Shown: one piece after another, positions 61,201 to 64,000 of the stretch
How the letters are laid out: each line of letters starts with the position of its first letter
Position numbering within the stretch: the first letter of the stretch is position 1
Assembly (NCBI GenBank): GCA_963978905.1
Contig: OZ022258.1
Location: 32,363,282-32,427,281 of the forward strand
Length of the DNA stretch: 64,000 nt
Origin: Trichostrongylus colubriformis
Lineage: Eukaryota; Nematoda; Chromadorea; Rhabditida; Trichostrongylidae
Direction of reading: 5' to 3'
Translations under genes and position numbers: made by a program
The notes under the pieces: generated by a model
Told to the model about the DNA's origin: nothing
Database searches by the model: none
What the model saw: only the letters and a program-made list of their open reading frames with translations

Positions 61201-63961
61201 CCACAAGATCCTTTGAAACCTGTCAGGGTGATCGAACATCCCCAAGTGTGCCTATTCTTGTAACTACTATAATTACTACATATAAGTAACCTCTAACTCA
61301 CTTTTCAAATTTTCGTTGTATCTTCTTTTCCGAACTGGTGGTTGCTTGATATCCCTCTAGCAATTATATTTCATGCTTCGAATCATATTGAGAACCAGTG
61401 TTTATCTTCCAGTGTTGTTTTGGGACCTAATGATTTCAGTTCAATTCGCTTCGACATACATGGTGCTATGCGCAACGATGGAGCGTTTCATTGTGGTAGC
61501 TGGAATCCATTCGCTTGAATCGTTAGTGAAGTAAGGAAGAAAAGATTACCACACTTTCCTCTAGTCTCAGGAGCTTTTTATTTAGGGAGAACGGCCGCTA
61601 CATCACCATAGGAGTCGTAATCGTCTGTGTTCTCGCGCTTCGAGTGCCGGCGTTTTTCGAATACCTGATCGCTTTCCGGCCAGAGTGTCCGATTTATATG
61701 GTGGGCCTGATGTTCATTATGGCTAACTTTTCTCATGGATTTGTAGAACACATGACTGTAAGGGATGTACATTCAATAGGTTGGCGCATTGTAATTCATG
61801 CATATAGTTACCTCGCAACTGTGTTGGTCAGTTGCCGATATGCGTCTTCGTGGCGCCAATGAGGGGATGAGAAAGTATGCATAGTGGTTCTCGTTCCAGC
61901 GTGATATCGTACTACATAGCAACCACCACCTCTTAGGAATCCAAACTTGGCTTTTTCCTACGATTGCTGTACCATGTCTGTGAGATACTTGTCCCGTTGA
62001 AATCGATCTCGGTATGCGAGAACGTACTCCAAAACGAAGGGAACACACGATCCCATCGAACCTTTATTTCCGCGCCCGCACAATTGAAAACAACGTACAA
62101 TTGCAGAACCGAATATCAATGCACAATAAAATGGGAAAAAAGGGTTCTATGGGCAGAGGGGATTGGGCCAGGCGCCTCGTTCGAATCTTCCTAAACCCTG
62201 AAAAGTCTCTCTCTTATGATGGCATTCCCGCCAGATCATGTGAGTCCGCGCCTTAATGTGCCCGGCGCTTGACCGGTAGACCGACTTTGACCAACACGTC
62301 TGCCCTCGCGGATAATATCGTCCCCGATGTCAAGAAACTAGAATCTGGCAAGGGAGGCAACATTGCTCCCATTCATCTTCTGACACAATGCCTCTAGCGT
62401 CCAAAACTTCGACAATTTTCGCACGCATTACTTTGGTCAACCCACAGCTGAGTGCCAGTTTCTCTACTTTGCTAACCACTTTTCCAACCTCCCTTTCGAC
62501 CGCTTCCCTATGCTTGGCCTTATATCGCGTCGACACTCTATGCTCCTTCATCTCCTCGTTAACAATATCAGGGAGCTGCCCCAACGAGGCCTTGATGTGT
62601 CCAATCACTTTCCTATTATATCGAACGGAAAGGCACGACTATCGATGCTCACCGTTCCTTCAGGTTGCTCCTCCATCATTTCTTCCATGTGCGCTTCTTT
62701 CTCGGTCACCATATTGCCTGCTCTAGTGGCTTATCTGCGATCTTACATCTTACGCATGCCCCAATGACTTCCGATCGACCACAATAATCGATTGGTCCGT
62801 CTCTGCTTACACTCGCCCTGTCTCACGAGTCAAAGCTGGTCGAATTTGTAACCGTGTGATCCCTGTGCAGTATTGGCCGGTTCGGCACCCATGTGAGATA
62901 CTTGTCCCGTTGAAATCGATCTCGGTGTGCGAGAACGTACTCCAATACGAAGGGAACACACGATTTATTCGAACCTTTATTTCCAGGTCCGCACAATTAA
63001 AAACAACGCACAAACGCACAACCGAACATCAATACACAATAAAATGAGATCAATACACAATAAAATGGGAAAAATGGGTTCTATGGGCAGAGGGGAGTGG
63101 GCCAGGCGCCTCGTTCCAATCTCCCTAAACCCTGAAAAAGACTCTCCCTTATAGTATGGCATTCCCGCCAGATCATGTGAGTTCGCACCTTAATGTGCCC
63201 GGCGCTTGACCGGTAGGCCGCCTTTGACCAACATGTCTGCTTATAGCATTCTCCGACAAAGCTGCTAAGGGCTTTGCAAATCTTGTTAAATTCCTACTAC
63301 CCCAATCGGAACCGCACAACGATTCGCATGACGGTCACCTGCATCCGACGACATACGCTCTGTCTCGTCATCCTCGTGAGTGTGTACAGGCGGACGGCGA
63401 TACTATAAAATTCTAGGGACACATTGTGAAATGTCCGTTGTCCATCTATGCTCCGAGCATATTTCGTTGATGCCTTCTTTTCAATTGATAAGGCACAGTC
63501 TTATTGAGTGGTCAATATTTTTGCCGTACCCTGTATATACGCTTTGTCGGGGAAACGTAGAAAATAAGAAACGAAACGAACTCACTGCACAATCTCATAA
63601 TAGTGGAGTTACCAAGAGATTCTGTGGCTTCCAGTAACTAAAAATTCTTTCAGAGCTACGATTACGTGCCTTTGTTAGCTGGTTGGGAACACTATCAAAT
63701 TTTCAACTTCTACGTCATGACTGTGAGAACTAACCTTGTTCTCTATTCTTTCTATGTCTTGTTGCCCTTTGAAGTGTATAATTTCAGATCGTGTGTGTTT
63801 TCAGGTGCTGCATGTCTTCGTTCCCTTCGCCATCCTGGTGATTCTAAACATTGCAATCGTCGCTGTGACAAAGCGGAAACTTCATGGAGTCAGTTGGGCG
63901 ATGACCACACTCATTGATATGCCAAAAGTGACTGAAATGATCCGAAAAGGTTGTTCATCAC
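55255..63961 (+). CDS. FMRFamide-receptor-like neuropeptide GPCR, 3' end outside the window
   Basis: Exons and phases: 55255-55380, 56687-56753, about 56842-57012 (acceptor at 56832 also fits), 61440-61530, 61586-61757 (or ending 61700), 63654-63722 and 63805 to about 63961. The N-terminus has N-glycosylation sites NCS and NES. TM1 is AVIVYIGTPIALAGVVCNCI; RKSPTLYLLVLAIF starts TM2, which continues in exon 3. TM3 ends STYMVLCATMERFIVVAG, with ERF at the DRY position. TM4 is ITIGVVIVCVLALRVPAFFE, followed by an ECL2 cysteine (RPEC). TM5 is VFVPFAILVILNIAIVAV, followed by KRKL. The RVPAFFE and PF-ILV-LNI patterns are typical of invertebrate FMRFamide/myosuppressin-type receptors. TM6, TM7 and the tail lie to the right of the window. 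The receptor would sit in the plasma membrane and couple a neuropeptide to G proteins; the ligand cannot be told. No stop or frameshift disturbs the exons. Confidence 0.88.
55950..56402. repeat. Satellite-related dispersed element in intron 1 of the receptor gene
   Basis: GGGAGTAGCTTAGCC, TTGCCCCATGCCCTACC, CCACCGTGGGCGGAGCCTAA and GTCTCCACAG recur as in the 250-base satellite, in two partial units. The stretch ends in GGACGGACGGAC, ACAGACAGACGAAGCG and TATATATAG, the same kind of end seen at 8399-8470. This suggests an insertion of the dispersed parent element. Confidence 0.7.
57787..58045 (+). repeat. Inverted-repeat partner A in intron 3 of the receptor gene
   Basis: The stretch around TGATAGAGCTCTGGATTCTG and ATTCTGAAGCGAGG is the reverse complement of 60880-61100 with moderate divergence (for example CTCGCTTCAGAATGACATTA there). 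The two copies are about 3 kb apart in opposite orientation. Confidence 0.7.
58050..59089. other. Intron 3 sequence without recognised features
   Basis: Part of the receptor's 4.4-kb intron. A 125-residue minus-strand open frame at 58650-59027 has no family resemblance. Confidence 0.4.
59090..59745. mobile_element. Foldback made of two head-to-head mariner fragments
   Basis: The left arm (about 59093-59400) and right arm (about 59450-59740) are reverse complements; AATTCTCGAGCTTGGATAA and AATAAACATATCAACGGTC are examples of the paired parts. Both arms, read outward from the centre, encode the mariner third-Asp block: left, minus strand, LPHPLYSPDLAPSDYHLFLS; right, plus strand, LPCSPDLAPSDHHLFLSLSN. 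Both then continue with FILPKR(V/L)IREMEDNNTYR. An AT-rich loop separates them. The unit lies in intron 3 of the receptor gene, so an RNA of that intron could form a hairpin of about 290 base pairs. Confidence 0.85.
59925..59992 (-). tRNA. tRNA-like fragment (T-arm region)
   Basis: On the minus strand GGTCGTGGGTTTGCTCCCCA resembles a tRNA B box and T-arm, preceded by CTGCTGGTAGTGTCCCGCGA. A full cloverleaf with A box could not be built. It is probably a tRNA-derived repeat fragment. Confidence 0.25.
60880..61100 (-). repeat. Inverted-repeat partner B in intron 3 of the receptor gene
   Basis: This is the reverse-complement partner of 57787-58045. TTTGCCAATGAGGCAC and CAGAGCTCTACCGAG match the first copy on the opposite strand. 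It is probably a dispersed element present in both orientations. Confidence 0.7.
61979..62296 (-). repeat. 3' LTR of the intronic retrotransposon
   Basis: This 318-base repeat is the 3' LTR in the element's own minus-strand orientation. It is preceded (minus strand) by GCGAGGGCAGACG, a weak purine-rich tract. It shares most of its sequence with 62892-63233. Confidence 0.85.
62875..62891 (-). other. Primer-binding site of the intronic retrotransposon
   Basis: On the minus strand TGGGTGCCGAACCGGCC begins immediately after the LTR end CTCACA. The TGG-TGCCGAAC form is that of a site complementary to the 3' end of a tRNA used to prime reverse transcription. The tRNA species is not determined. Confidence 0.7.
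62892..63233 (-). repeat. 5' LTR of the intronic retrotransposon
   Basis: This 342-base repeat is the 5' LTR on the minus strand. It carries TATAAGGGAGAG on the minus strand (near 63145-63156) as a possible TATA element. It is longer than the 3' LTR because of a short internal duplication of AGATCAATACACAATAAAATG. Confidence 0.85.
63310..63540 (+). repeat. Dispersed relative of the 34.3-34.5 kb transposon end
   Basis: GACGGTCACCTGCATCCGAC, GGCGATACTATAAAATTCTA and GGTCAATATTTTTGCCGTAC followed by CCTGTA correspond in order to 34317-34520. It is the right half of the same terminal-inverted-repeat family, inserted in intron 5 of the receptor gene. No left end was found. Confidence 0.7.
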
Positions 63962-64000
63962 GTAACATAGGAGTATTAGTAAAATTGCCGTTGTCTTCTA

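Larger units (their letters stand above)
61979..63233 (-). mobile_element. Complete small non-autonomous LTR retrotransposon in intron 5 of the receptor gene
   Basis: Two direct repeats, 61979-62296 and 62892-63233, both read TGTTGG...CTCACA on the minus strand, the TG...CA form of LTRs. TGTC is present on both outer sides (61975-61978 and 63234-63237) as a 4-base target duplication. Directly inside the 5' LTR the minus strand reads TGGGTGCCGAACCGGCC, a tRNA-type primer-binding site. The internal part is only about 595 bases, with one minus-strand frame (62608-62330, 92 residues) rich in Lys/Glu and helical in character, perhaps a gag remnant. There is no protease, polymerase or integrase, so copying would need help from another element. 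LTRs differ by small substitutions and a short duplication in the 5' copy (near 63047-63067). Confidence 0.85.

Overview
The window is eukaryotic, repeat-rich DNA and most probably comes from a nematode. The evidence is: protein-coding exons split by very small GT-AG introns (45-82 bases) with TTTTCAG-type acceptors; a peptide-receptor GPCR of the FMRFamide-receptor-like type that nematodes have in large numbers; a BEL/Pao retroelement with DUF1759/zinc-knuckle/DUF1758 order; mariner, Penelope-like and LINE debris; and long satellite blocks. The species cannot be named from the sequence. There are no bacterial operons, rRNA genes or CRISPR arrays.

Layout. 1-4.0 kb: a BEL/Pao gag-protease element whose 5' end lies outside the window, with no visible reverse transcriptase or integrase. 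4.12-4.31 kb: a run of five GC-rich hairpins. 4.85-8.45 kb: two tandem satellites (about 250 and 145 bases per unit) and a microsatellite. 9.6-14.3 kb: short duplications and a diverged repeat field. 14.9-18.2 kb: the main genic island of the left half, a two-exon leucine-rich-repeat gene followed on the same strand by a multi-exon gene that resembles the transposase module of CACTA-like animal transposons. 19.0-20.2 kb: a 181-base satellite. 24.4-26.9 kb: a kilobase-scale palindrome, broken by a dead mariner, then a MITE. 27.1-30.1 kb: minus-strand remains of Penelope-like retroelements (YMDD reverse transcriptase and a GIY-YIG endonuclease). 32.8-42.1 kb: terminal-inverted-repeat and dispersed repeats, with a second copy of the palindrome that carries a nested TA-flanked MITE. 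47.2-47.6 kb: the 3' end of a LINE. 50.7-51.1 kb: the C-terminal end of another mariner.

55.26-63.96 kb: one host gene, a rhodopsin-class neuropeptide-type receptor. Seven exons can be followed, with consistent phases, from the extracellular N-terminus past transmembrane helix 5; the gene runs off the right edge. Its large introns are full of mobile DNA: satellite relatives in intron 1, a mariner-derived foldback and a pair of inverted repeats in intron 3, and a complete small LTR retrotransposon with target-site duplication in intron 5, inserted antisense to the gene.

Only three loci look like genes that could still be expressed: the LRR gene, the transposase-like gene and the GPCR. Everything else identified is transposon, satellite or unassigned noncoding sequence. 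Exon joins were read by eye from splice sites and phase, so boundaries need transcript support.
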